From an uncultured SAR86 cluster bacterium (GTDB lineage: Bacteria; Pseudomonadota; Gammaproteobacteria; Magnimaribacterales; AG-339-G14): DNA of 39,316 bases. The stretch lies in the NCBI GenBank assembly GCA_902527995.1, contig CABZRA010000006.1:1-39316 (forward strand). The letters run 5' to 3'. Shown piece after piece: positions 32,674-39,316 of the stretch (position 1 is its first letter; every line of letters starts with the position of its first letter). The notes beneath the pieces were generated by a model, which saw only the letters and a list, made by a program, of their open reading frames with translations, was not told where the DNA came from and did no database searches. The position numbers and the translations under genes were made by a program.

Positions 32674-33408
32674 ATGAGTTTAATTGGCGGATTAGTAGGA
32701 GGCATGATTGGATTTACTTTTTTAGGACCTCTAGGCGCATTAATAGGCAGTGTCATAGGATCTAGAATGTCTGGAAATTCAGTTCGAAGAAAAAATCCAA
32801 ATAACTTTGACCATCAATTGGCCTTTTTTGCGGCCCTTTTTGCTTGCCTAGCAAAAATCGCAAAAGCGGATGGCCAGGTAACTTCCGATGAAATAAAAAA
32901 AATTGAAGATTTTATTTCTCATAAATTTAATTTAGATGGCGAACAGAGAGACTTTGCGATTAATATTTTTCAGAAAGCTAAAGACGATAAAGTCAGTTTT
33001 GATGCTTATGCAAAACAATTAGCTAACTTATTAAAGAGCAGTCCAAATTCCTTAGTTATTTTTTATGAGCTGTTATTTGAGTTAGCAATGGCCGATGGAG
33101 TCTTACATCCAAACGAAGAAAAATTATTGAAAAGAGTCCCTAGAATTTTTGGGTTTTCCGATGCTATCTACGACCAGTTATTTCAAAAGTATGGGCTCAA
33201 AACGAGAAATTTTTATCAAGTCCTTGGGGCTACTAAAGAAATGAAATTTGAAGAGATTAGAAAAATATACTTAAAAAAACGAAGAGAATTTCACCCAGAC
33301 AAATTAATTTCCAAAGGCTTGCCCGAAGAGCTCATAGAAAAAGCTAAAGAAAAGTTTATCGAGATTCAAGAAGCCTACGAAGAATTGGAAAAAATCCACA
33401 AAAAATGA
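32674..33408 (+). CDS. djlA: DjlA-like co-chaperone (TerB-like domain plus J domain)
   Basis: This 244-residue protein has three parts. Residues 1-35 form a glycine-rich membrane-like segment (LVGGMIGFTFLGPLGALIG). Residues ~45-165 are a TerB/DjlA central domain with acidic metal-type motifs KADGQVTSDEI and MADGVLHPNEE. Residues ~180-244 are a J domain with YQVLGATKEM and the essential HPD at 207-209. DjlA anchors DnaK to the inner membrane and helps envelope stress responses. E. coli DjlA is 271 residues, so this is near normal. It begins a + strand run with DoxX and pdxH, 11 bases before the former. Confidence 0.9.
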   Translation: MSLIGGLVGGMIGFTFLGPLGALIGSVIGSRMSGNSVRRKNPNNFDHQLAFFAALFACLAKIAKADGQVTSDEIKKIEDFISHKFNLDGEQRDFAINIFQKAKDDKVSFDAYAKQLANLLKSSPNSLVIFYELLFELAMADGVLHPNEEKLLKRVPRIFGFSDAIYDQLFQKYGLKTRNFYQVLGATKEMKFEEIRKIYLKKRREFHPDKLISKGLPEELIEKAKEKFIEIQEAYEELEKIHKK

Positions 33409-33419
33409 TAATTTGAATT

Positions 33420-33887
33420 ATGAATTTTTTTTCCTCTTTTAATCAGAAGTTAATGCAACTCAACGGGCTTGATTTTCTTATTTTATTTACCTTAAGAATC
33501 TACTTGGCTTATATTTTTTGGACTGCTGGAGTAAGAAAAATAGTCTGGGACAACGGCGTTCCTAATATAGATAGATTTGCAGGGTTTCTTGGTCCAGGCG
33601 GTAGCGATAATCTAAATTTATTTTTACCTCATTTTTTTGGATGGCTTGCTGTGCTTGCTGAAGCAGGAGGCGCAGTGTTACTTTTAGTTGGGCTTTTTTC
33701 TAGGTGGGCTGCAATACCTTTAATTATTACTATGTTAGTTGCTTTTTACTACCACTTGCCAAATGGCTGGAGTATTGATTCTGGAGGTGTAGAGATGACA
33801 GTAACTTACATAATAATGTTGGTTTTAATTTTAATTTTTGGTCCTGGAAAGTATTTATCTATGGATTATTGGGTTTTAAGAAAATAA
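33420..33887 (+). CDS. DoxX family inner-membrane protein
   Basis: This 155-residue protein has four hydrophobic helices, with FLILFTLRIYLAYIFWTAG and GVRKI near the start, FFGWLAVLAEAGGAVLLLVGLFSRWAAIPL in the middle and a last helix around TYIIMLVLILIFGPGKYL. The AEAGGAxLLLxGLxxRxAA pattern identifies the DoxX/DUF4166-like group. Members are linked to redox or envelope stress but no single reaction is established. The spacing to its neighbours is 11 bases and one base, so it belongs to an operon with djlA and pdxH. Confidence 0.88.
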   Translation: MNFFSSFNQKLMQLNGLDFLILFTLRIYLAYIFWTAGVRKIVWDNGVPNIDRFAGFLGPGGSDNLNLFLPHFFGWLAVLAEAGGAVLLLVGLFSRWAAIPLIITMLVAFYYHLPNGWSIDSGGVEMTVTYIIMLVLILIFGPGKYLSMDYWVLRK

Positions 33888-33888
33888 A

Positions 33889-34494
33889 TTGCTTATTCAT
33901 ACCGACATAACTGTTGAGCCGCTTTTAAGAGTTGCTGAAATTCTAAATAAAGCTATGACCAGAAATTTAGTTGATTGGAATGCGATGAACATTGCAACTG
34001 TGAGTTCTGAAGGCCAGCCTTCTTCAAGAATGGTGTTATTAAAAAAAATTGATGACAGAGGCTTTGTTTTTTATTCAAATTTTAATAGTCAAAAAGGTCA
34101 AGAAATAGAATTAAATAATTTAGTCGCTCTAAATTTTTGGTGGAGAGAGCTTAAAGAACAGATAAGAGTGGAGGGCTTTATTGAAAAACTATCGTCAGAA
34201 GAGTCTGATGAATACTTTAATTCAAGACCTTTGCAATCAAGAGTGGCTGCAATTGTCTCCAAACAAAGTGAAACAATAGAATCTTACGAAAAATTAAATG
34301 AAGAGATTCAAAATTTAACAAAAAAATTTGAAGAAACAGAGGAACATCCTGTTAGACCTGAGCATTGCGGTCTTTATTTGATAAGTCCTTCATCTATAGA
34401 AATCTGGAAGGAAGGAGATTTTAGAACGCACTTAAGAGAAAAATTTACAAAAAAAGATAAAAATAAATGGGAAAGTTGTTTTTTATCTCCTTGA
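33889..34494 (+). CDS. pdxH: Pyridoxamine 5'-phosphate oxidase
   Basis: This 201-residue FMN-dependent oxidase makes pyridoxal 5'-phosphate. Characteristic blocks are AMNIATVSSEGQPSSRMVLLKKID (split here as two motifs, with the FMN-binding SSRMVLLK), FYSNFNSQKGQEI, ALNFWWRELKEQIRVEG, SRPLQSRVAAIVSKQS, and the C-terminal IWKEGDFRTHLRE, where the R-x-H residues bind substrate. The length fits the family (about 200-218). The start is TTG at 33889, one base after the DoxX stop, and no earlier ATG is in frame. The product would serve PLP enzymes, including the fused aminotransferase in the glycan cluster, although linkage between them is only general. Confidence 0.92.
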   Translation: MLIHTDITVEPLLRVAEILNKAMTRNLVDWNAMNIATVSSEGQPSSRMVLLKKIDDRGFVFYSNFNSQKGQEIELNNLVALNFWWRELKEQIRVEGFIEKLSSEESDEYFNSRPLQSRVAAIVSKQSETIESYEKLNEEIQNLTKKFEETEEHPVRPEHCGLYLISPSSIEIWKEGDFRTHLREKFTKKDKNKWESCFLSP

Positions 34495-34504
34495 AATCTT
34501 AGGT

Positions 34505-34510
34505 TATAAT
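34505..34510 (+). promoter_or_regulatory. thrS: Candidate -10 box for the thrS-pheT operon
   Basis: A perfect TATAAT lies 31 bases before the thrS ATG. No good -35 is seen 16-18 bases upstream. The leader would be about 25 bases, too short for the structured thrS operator known from E. coli or for a T-box. Confidence 0.4.
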
Positions 34511-34541
34511 ATGATCTTGGACCGTTCGTATAGGTCAAAAA

Positions 34542-36470
34542 ATGATTGAAATTACTCTTCCTGACAATTCCGTAAAAAAATTTGATAACCCTGTTTCTGT
34601 ATTGGAAGTTGCTAAATCTATTGGATCTGGTTTAGCAAAAGCTACAGTTGCTGGCCGAGTGAACGGTGAGCTCAGAGATGCAAGTGATTTGATAGAGGAA
34701 AACTCCTTTCTAGAAATCATTCGTGCTCAAGATCAAGAAGGCTTGGAAATAATTAGACACAGTTGCGCTCATTTATTTGGCCATGCTTTAAAACAGATTT
34801 ATCCCAATGCAAAAATGGCAATAGGTCCTGTTATAAAAAATGGCTTTTATTACGATATTGATCTTGATGAATCCTTGTCAATGGAAGACCTGGAAAAGAT
34901 TGAACAAAGAATGAAGAAATTGGCTTCCTCGGAGTATGAAGTTATAAAAAAAATCGTGTCAAAAAAAGAAGCTGTAGAGGTTTTTAAGAAAAGAAAGGAA
35001 CCCTACAAGCTAGAAATTTTAGATGACATTAGCGACCATGAGTATGTTGGGTTGTACAACCACGAAGAATACATAGATATGTGTAGAGGTCCTCATGTCA
35101 ATTCGATGAAGCATTTGAAAGCATTCAAATTGTCGCATACTGCAGGAGCTTATTGGCGCGGCGATTCAAAAAATAAAATGCTACAAAGAGTTTATGGAAC
35201 TCTTTGGAATTCAGAAAAAGATTTAAAAAAACATTTAAATAATTTAGAGGAAGCTTCAAAAAGAGATCACAGAAAGCTGGGGCAAAAATTTGATCTTTTT
35301 CATTTTCAAGAAGAGGCTCCGGGTATGGTATTTTGGCATCCGAAAGGTTGGACTATATTTAGACTACTAGAAGACTTTATTAGAGAAAAGCAATTGAAGG
35401 CTGGGTATGAAGAAATTAAAACACCTCAAGTATTAGATAGAAAGTTGTGGGAAAAATCAGGACATTGGGAAAAGTATCGAGAAAATATGTACATAACCGA
35501 GATTGATGAAGAACACGCAAATGAGAAGAGAGTAAATGCTCTGAAACCGATGAGTTGCCCAGCACACGTGCAAATATACAATCAAGGAATTAAGTCCTAT
35601 AGAGATCTTCCGGTAAGACTGGCTGAATTTGGTTGTTGTCATCGTTACGAGGCTTCTGGAACTTTGCACGGTTTGATGAGGGTTAGACAGTTGACTCAAG
35701 ACGATGGACATATTTTTTGCACTGAAGATCAAATTGAATCTGAAACACAAAACTTTATAGAAATTCTTTCAGAGGTTTATAACGAGTTGGGATTTAAAAA
35801 TTTTAAAATCAATTTATCCACTCGACCTGACGTCCGAGTGGGTTCAGATAAAGTTTGGGATAAAGCAGAAAGTGCTCTTGAAAAAGCAATAACTAAACTT
35901 GATTTGGAATTTGGAGTCTCAGAGGGAGACGGAGCATTCTATGGACCGAAATTGGACTTTATTTTAACGGATGCTATCGATAGAGAATGGCAATGCGGTA
36001 CTTTGCAGTTAGATTTTAACTTGCCTGAGAGATTAGACGCCCAATTTGTTGGAGAGGACGGTGAAAGACATCAGCCTGTAATGATGCATCGAGCCATACT
36101 TGGCTCAGTAGAAAGATTTATTGGAATTTTAATAGAAGAATTTGATGGAAATTTTCCTGTCTGGCTTGCCCCAATTCAAGCAGTTGTGATGAATATTTCG
36201 CAAAAACATGAGGAAAAAGCTACGGAATTTGCAAAAAATCTAGAATCGAAGGGTTTTAGAGTCAAATTAGACTTGAGGAATGAGAAAATCACTTATAAAA
36301 TCCGCGATCACTCTATGCAAAGAGTGCCTTACCAACTAGTAATTGGGGATAAAGAAGAAAAATCGAATACTTTGTCTGTAAGAGCAAGAAAAGGTGAGGA
36401 TTTAGGAAGCATGAAATTGGATGAATTTTCAAACATGCTTTCAGAAAAAGTTAAATCAAAGGAGGTTTGA
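34542..36470 (+). CDS. thrS: Threonyl-tRNA synthetase
   Basis: The 642 residues equal the usual length. Domain order: TGS (1-62), the editing domain with [12 protein letters not shown] and [11 protein letters not shown] (the HxxxH zinc/editing motifs), the class II core with [10 protein letters not shown] (zinc Cys about 339), [19 protein letters not shown] (motif 2), and [19 protein letters not shown] (motif 3), and the anticodon-binding domain beginning at VWLAPIQ. It charges tRNA-Thr and clears mischarged Ser-tRNA-Thr. It is the first gene of the thrS-infC-rpmI-rplT-pheS-pheT operon, with a short leader that leaves no space for the E. coli-type autoregulatory operator. Its final codons (AAG GAG GTT) contain a strong ribosome-site sequence. 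Confidence 0.97.
   Translation: MIEITLPDNSVKKFDNPVSVLEVAKSIGSGLAKATVAGRVNGELRDASDLIEENSFLEIIRAQDQEGLEIIRHSCAHLFGHALKQIYPNAKMAIGPVIKNGFYYDIDLDESLSMEDLEKIEQRMKKLASSEYEVIKKIVSKKEAVEVFKKRKEPYKLEILDDISDHEYVGLYNHEEYIDMCRGPHVNSMKHLKAFKLSHTAGAYWRGDSKNKMLQRVYGTLWNSEKDLKKHLNNLEEASKRDHRKLGQKFDLFHFQEEAPGMVFWHPKGWTIFRLLEDFIREKQLKAGYEEIKTPQVLDRKLWEKSGHWEKYRENMYITEIDEEHANEKRVNALKPMSCPAHVQIYNQGIKSYRDLPVRLAEFGCCHRYEASGTLHGLMRVRQLTQDDGHIFCTEDQIESETQNFIEILSEVYNELGFKNFKINLSTRPDVRVGSDKVWDKAESALEKAITKLDLEFGVSEGDGAFYGPKLDFILTDAIDREWQCGTLQLDFNLPERLDAQFVGEDGERHQPVMMHRAILGSVERFIGILIEEFDGNFPVWLAPIQAVVMNISQKHEEKATEFAKNLESKGFRVKLDLRNEKITYKIRDHSMQRVPYQLVIGDKEEKSNTLSVRARKGEDLGSMKLDEFSNMLSEKVKSKEV
36458..36466 (+). promoter_or_regulatory. 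Strong Shine-Dalgarno inside the end of thrS
   Basis: AAAGGAGGT is nearly perfect for anti-Shine-Dalgarno pairing. It lies five bases before a TTG at 36471 but 38 bases before the infC ATG, too far to serve that start directly. The bases also encode the last thrS residues (Lys-Glu-Val), so coding constraint could explain part of the match. Confidence 0.5.
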
Positions 36471-36500
36471 TTGGTTAAATTTTTTAAAGTTTCAGTCTAG
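36471..36500 (+). CDS. Candidate nine-codon leader ORF upstream of infC
   Basis: TTG at 36471, five bases after the AAAGGAGGT, opens a nine-codon frame (MVKFFKVSV) that ends at TAG 36498-36500. It is in the same frame as infC, whose ATG is only three bases after this stop. Such an arrangement could feed ribosomes to infC by re-initiation. It may equally be a chance frame behind the thrS end. No protein function is suggested. Confidence 0.25.
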   Translation: MVKFFKVSV

Positions 36501-36503
36501 TTT

Positions 36504-37043
36504 ATGGCTCAGGCAAGAAGGGCATTTGTAAAAAAAAATAAACAGCCCATAAACCAATTTATTAAAGCTGCAAAAGTAAGACTAATATCTCAAACTGGAG
36601 AACAATTAGGAATTCTGAACTTAGATGAAGCTTTAGCGAAAGCTAAAGACCAAGATCTTGATTTAGTTCAAATGAATAGCGATACAGACACACCAGTCTG
36701 TAAGTTAATGAACTACGGAAAACATTTGTTTGACCAAAAAAAACAAAAAGCCGCTTCCAAGAAAAAAACTAAAAAAACACAACTTAAAGAAATCAAATTT
36801 AGACCTGGTACTGATGAGAATGATTACCAAATAAAAATGAGAAACATTGTGAAGTTTTTAAATGAAGGCGACAAAACCAAAATAACGATGAGATTCAGAG
36901 GAAGAGAATTAGCTCACAAAGATATCGGTCTTAGGCTTTTGAAACGAGTTGAATCAGATCTTGCTGACATTGCTAGTGTTGAGCAAGAGCCCATTGCCGA
37001 AGGAAGACAATTTGTTATGCTTCTCAGTCCAAATAAAAAATAG
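36504..37043 (+). CDS. infC: Translation initiation factor IF-3
   Basis: This 179-residue protein has the N-domain ([23 protein letters not shown] and [12 protein letters not shown]), a lysine-rich linker (about 75-90), and the C-domain with [27 protein letters not shown] and [16 protein letters not shown]-3 binds the 30S subunit and proofreads start codons. E. coli infC starts with AUU and regulates itself through it; here the start is an ordinary ATG with no Shine-Dalgarno close by, preceded by the TTG mini-ORF. The N-terminal segment before the domain is of ordinary length. It is followed two bases later by rpmI. Confidence 0.96.
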   Translation: MAQARRAFVKKNKQPINQFIKAAKVRLISQTGEQLGILNLDEALAKAKDQDLDLVQMNSDTDTPVCKLMNYGKHLFDQKKQKAASKKKTKKTQLKEIKFRPGTDENDYQIKMRNIVKFLNEGDKTKITMRFRGRELAHKDIGLRLLKRVESDLADIASVEQEPIAEGRQFVMLLSPNKK

Positions 37044-37045
37044 AT

Positions 37046-37243
37046 ATGCCAAAAATTAAAGTTCACAGTGGCGCGGCCAAAAGATTTAAAAAAACTGGTA
37101 GCGGCATCAAAAGGAAGCATGCTAATAAGAGTCATATTTTGACCAAGATGACCACTAAATCAAAAAGGCAATTACGAGGAACTGTATCCTTAGCAGCCGG
37201 TGATGAGAAATTAGTAAAAAGAATGTTTAAGGAGAAATCTTAA
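37046..37243 (+). CDS. rpmI: Ribosomal protein bL35
   Basis: This 65-residue basic protein matches bL35 throughout: [20 protein letters not shown] then [14 protein letters not shown], with the typical KR-rich C-terminus. It is two bases after infC and its stop shares a base with the rplT start (TAATG). The order infC-rpmI-rplT is universal in bacteria. Confidence 0.97.
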   Translation: MPKIKVHSGAAKRFKKTGSGIKRKHANKSHILTKMTTKSKRQLRGTVSLAAGDEKLVKRMFKEKS

Positions 37244-37599
37244 TGGCCAGAGTAAAAAGAGGTGTTGAGGCAAGAAGGAAGCATAAAAAAGTCTTAAAAC
37301 TTGCTAAAGGCTATCGTGGAGCTAGAAGTAGAACTTTTAAAGTTGCCAAACAGGCGGTTACAAGAGCTGGACAATATGCTTACCGAGATCGAAAAGTTAA
37401 AAAAAGAACTTTTCGTTCTTTATGGATTGTTAGAATCAATGCTGCAGTTAGAGAACATGGCATGTCATATAGCGTTTTTATGAACAGTTTAAAAAGAGCT
37501 AACATTAGCCTTGACCGAAGAGTTTTAGCAAATATTGCTGCGGAGGATTCAGAATCTTTTGCAGATTTAGTCGAAATTGCTAAACAAAATGCAGCATAA
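37243..37599 (+). CDS. rplT: Ribosomal protein bL20
   Basis: This 118-residue protein is a standard bL20: [52 protein letters not shown] and [15 protein letters not shown]. In E. coli bL20 represses rpmI-rplT translation; no such long-range structure is evident here by eye. A strong AAGGAG at 37229-37234 lies in the end of rpmI. It is followed nine bases later by pheS. Confidence 0.97.
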   Translation: MARVKRGVEARRKHKKVLKLAKGYRGARSRTFKVAKQAVTRAGQYAYRDRKVKKRTFRSLWIVRINAAVREHGMSYSVFMNSLKRANISLDRRVLANIAAEDSESFADLVEIAKQNAA

Positions 37600-37607
37600 T
37601 ATGCTGT

Positions 37608-38582
37608 ATGGACTTAGCAAAACTTAAAGCAGGTTTAAAAAAAGATTTTATCTCATCTTCGTCTTCTGAAGATCTTCAAAAATTAAAAGTTAAGTATTTT
37701 GGAAAAAAGGGAAAAATCACCAATTTATCTAAGCAACTTGGTAAATTAGATATAAAGCAAAGACCCAAGGCTGGAAAAAAAATCAATGAGTTAAAACTTC
37801 TTTTTGAAGTACTAAATAAATCAGCAAGTCAAAAAATTGAGAAAAAAGAACTTGAAACGGCTATTTCTAAAGAACAGATCGACGTCTCTCTACCAGTTGA
37901 TTCTGATTATATCGGCGGATTGCATCCAATCACACGCACAATAGAAAAAATCTGTTCTTACTTTTCTGCTAAAGGCTACTTAATTGAAGATGGGCCTGAA
38001 ATAGAAAGTGAATATTACAACTTTGACGCTTTAAATATTCCTCAAGATCATCCAGCAAGAGATATGCATGATACTTTTTATCTTGATTCAGGGAAATTAT
38101 TAAGAACCCATACATCCCCAGTACAAATCCATGCAATAGAAAAACATAAAGTTCCTCTGAAAATACTTTGTCCAGGAAAAGTTTATAGGAGTGACTCAGA
38201 CCCGACTCATACCCCTATGTTTCATCAAGTGGAAGGATTGTTAATTGATGAAAGTGTAAATTTTGGTAATTTAAAAAAAGAATTAATAGATTTTCTAAAT
38301 TACTTTTTTGATAAAAATCTCCAAGTAAGATTTAGACCTTCTTACTTTCCCTTCACTGAACCATCCGCTGAGGTAGATATTATGGATAAGAAAGGTTGGC
38401 TTGAAATTATGGGTTGTGGCATGGTGCATCCTAATGTTCTGGAGATGTCAGGTATCGATTCTAAAAAGTATTCAGGTTTCGCTTTCGGTTTAGGAATCGA
38501 AAGAATGGCAAAGTTAGATTTTTCAATTAATGACATGCGTGTTTTGTTTGAAAATGATTTGAAAGCAATTTCAGGAAAATAA
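37608..38582 (+). CDS. pheS: Phenylalanyl-tRNA synthetase alpha subunit
   Basis: This 324-residue protein has the N-terminal coiled coil (about 1-85, rich in lysine) and the class II catalytic core: GGLHPITRTIEKICSYF, TFYLDSGKLLRTHTSPVQ, CPGKVYRSDSDPTHTPMFHQ (motif 2) and GFAFGLGIERMAKL (motif 3). The length is close to the E. coli protein (327). It works as an alpha2-beta2 enzyme with PheT, whose gene begins directly after the stop. The N-terminal coiled coil that contacts tRNA-Phe is present, which matters because the PheT partner lacks its own N-terminal tRNA-binding domain. Confidence 0.97.
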   Translation: MDLAKLKAGLKKDFISSSSSEDLQKLKVKYFGKKGKITNLSKQLGKLDIKQRPKAGKKINELKLLFEVLNKSASQKIEKKELETAISKEQIDVSLPVDSDYIGGLHPITRTIEKICSYFSAKGYLIEDGPEIESEYYNFDALNIPQDHPARDMHDTFYLDSGKLLRTHTSPVQIHAIEKHKVPLKILCPGKVYRSDSDPTHTPMFHQVEGLLIDESVNFGNLKKELIDFLNYFFDKNLQVRFRPSYFPFTEPSAEVDIMDKKGWLEIMGCGMVHPNVLEMSGIDSKKYSGFAFGLGIERMAKLDFSINDMRVLFENDLKAISGK

Positions 38583-39316
38583 ATGAAATTCCTTAAGTCT
38601 CACCTTTTAGAAAAAGTACCAATGAAAATTGATACTTCAAAACTTGAGTCTGAATTGACAAGACTTGGATTAGAGGTTGATTCAATAGAAAAACTTAAAA
38701 ATAAGTCTGATGTTTTATTTGATCTAGACTTGACGCCAAATAGAGGAGATTGTTTTAGTGTTCTTGGCATTGCGAGAGAGCTGGCAGCTGTAAGTAACAA
38801 AAAAATTAAAAAGGAAAGCAATGGCTTAATAGCTTCTAAACTTTCACCAAACTCAAAAGTTAAAATCTCCGCAAAAGCTGCCTGTCCAAGATACTGTTTT
38901 ATTGAAATATACAATTTAGACAATACAAAAAAGTTACCTAGTTTTATTAAAGAAAGACTTGAGGCGGGTGGAATTAACTCTATAAATCCAGTTGTGGATA
39001 TTTTGAATTATGTAATGTTGGATTTAGGACAACCAATGCACGCCTTTGATTTAAATAAAATTGGAAAGCAGATAAATGTAAGATTCGCTAAATCAAAAGA
39101 AAAAATTCATCTTTTAGATGAATCTTCTAAAGTTTTAAATGACAAATGCCTTGTTATATCAGATGAGAAAGAGCCTTTAGCTTTCGCTGGCATAATGGGG
39201 GGTATTAAATCTTCGGTATCTGCAACTACTGATTCGGTTTTTATAGAATCTGCTTTTTTTGCTCCAAACATTATACGAGGTAAAGCAAGAAACTTTAATA
39301 TTCAAACTGATTCTTC
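38583..39316 (+). CDS. pheT: Phenylalanyl-tRNA synthetase beta subunit, 3' truncated by window, lacking the N-terminal tRNA-binding (B2) domain
   Basis: The frame runs open to the window end (244 full codons). It begins MKFLKSHLLEKV, the first half of domain B1, with GLEVDSIEKL at about 29-38. In a normal PheT an OB-fold tRNA-binding domain of about 110 residues (with HPNADKL and CGAPN motifs) then interrupts B1; here the sequence passes at once to DLDLTPNRGDCFSVLGIARELA (shown as TPNR at 51-54), the second half of B1. No trace of the OB motifs occurs and the frame is uninterrupted. The editing B3/B4 region follows intact, with PVVDILNYVMLDLGQPMHAF and PLAFAGIMGG. It follows pheS without a gap. 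Similar loss is known for mitochondrial and some other PheRS forms. Confidence 0.93.
   Translation, partial: MKFLKSHLLEKVPMKIDTSKLESELTRLGLEVDSIEKLKNKSDVLFDLDLTPNRGDCFSVLGIARELAAVSNKKIKKESNGLIASKLSPNSKVKISAKAACPRYCFIEIYNLDNTKKLPSFIKERLEAGGINSINPVVDILNYVMLDLGQPMHAFDLNKIGKQINVRFAKSKEKIHLLDESSKVLNDKCLVISDEKEPLAFAGIMGGIKSSVSATTDSVFIESAFFAPNIIRGKARNFNIQTDS

Noticed and set aside
38583-38760. Frameshift or pseudogene explanation for the short pheT N-terminus
   Set aside because: The frame is uninterrupted, both halves of domain B1 are conserved and join where the OB insertion would normally sit, and no remnants of its motifs occur in other frames.
1-39316. CRISPR array, insertion sequence, transposase or rRNA gene
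   Set aside because: No regularly spaced repeats, transposase motifs or conserved rRNA segments were seen on either strand.

Overview
The window looks like chromosomal DNA of an AT-rich gammaproteobacterium with a compact genome. The right end carries the order thrS-infC-rpmI-rplT-pheS-pheT on one strand, with pdxH, a DjlA-like co-chaperone, galU and an RNase D-like gene nearby, all typical of Gammaproteobacteria. The very A/T-rich housekeeping genes, tight spacing and several TTG/GTG starts would fit a streamlined marine lineage such as SAR86, but that placement is an inference from composition and gene content, not a phylogeny.

Region 1 (left edge to 27537) is one long + strand surface-polysaccharide cluster, entered from inside a gene. 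It holds a partial degenerate 2H-phosphoesterase-like protein, an SpsF-type cytidylyltransferase fused to a GSAM-like aminotransferase, a capsule-type GT-B protein, a Wzy/ligase-type membrane protein, four GT4 glycosyltransferases, several SDR sugar-nucleotide enzymes, an asparagine synthetase, a methyltransferase and two phosphoglycosyl transferases. No Wzx flippase or chain-length regulator is in the window. The best defined block (15180-22321) is wbuX-wbuY-wbuZ-fnlA-fnlB-fnlC-wbuB, the gene set I associate with UDP-L-FucNAc synthesis, amidination to L-FucNAm, and its transfer. The most unusual feature is two separate pairs of a sugar N-formyltransferase beside an N-deacetylase of an unrelated fold: a PIG-L/LmbE enzyme at 10306-10992 and a NodB-type enzyme at 23850-24707. 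This suggests acetyl groups on amino sugars are swapped for formyl groups at two different sugars.

Region 2 (27538-27832) is a 295-base gap marking the boundary. It holds a GC-rich hairpin, a possible promoter and a perfect AT palindrome upstream of galU.

Region 3 (27833-39316) is the core genome. On the + strand are galU, an RNase D-like gene and a small membrane protein. They converge on a - strand operon (DUF35 protein, SCP2-type thiolase, YfcE-like phosphoesterase, methyltransferase). From 32674 the + strand resumes with a DjlA-like protein, a DoxX protein, pdxH and the thrS-pheT operon. Two things stand out here. PheT, cut by the right edge, lacks the whole N-terminal tRNA-binding OB-fold insertion (B2). 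infC has no Shine-Dalgarno of its own but is preceded by a strong one feeding a nine-codon in-frame mini-ORF.

GalU makes UDP-glucose and may support the neighbouring polysaccharide cluster, but its base composition groups it with the core genes.
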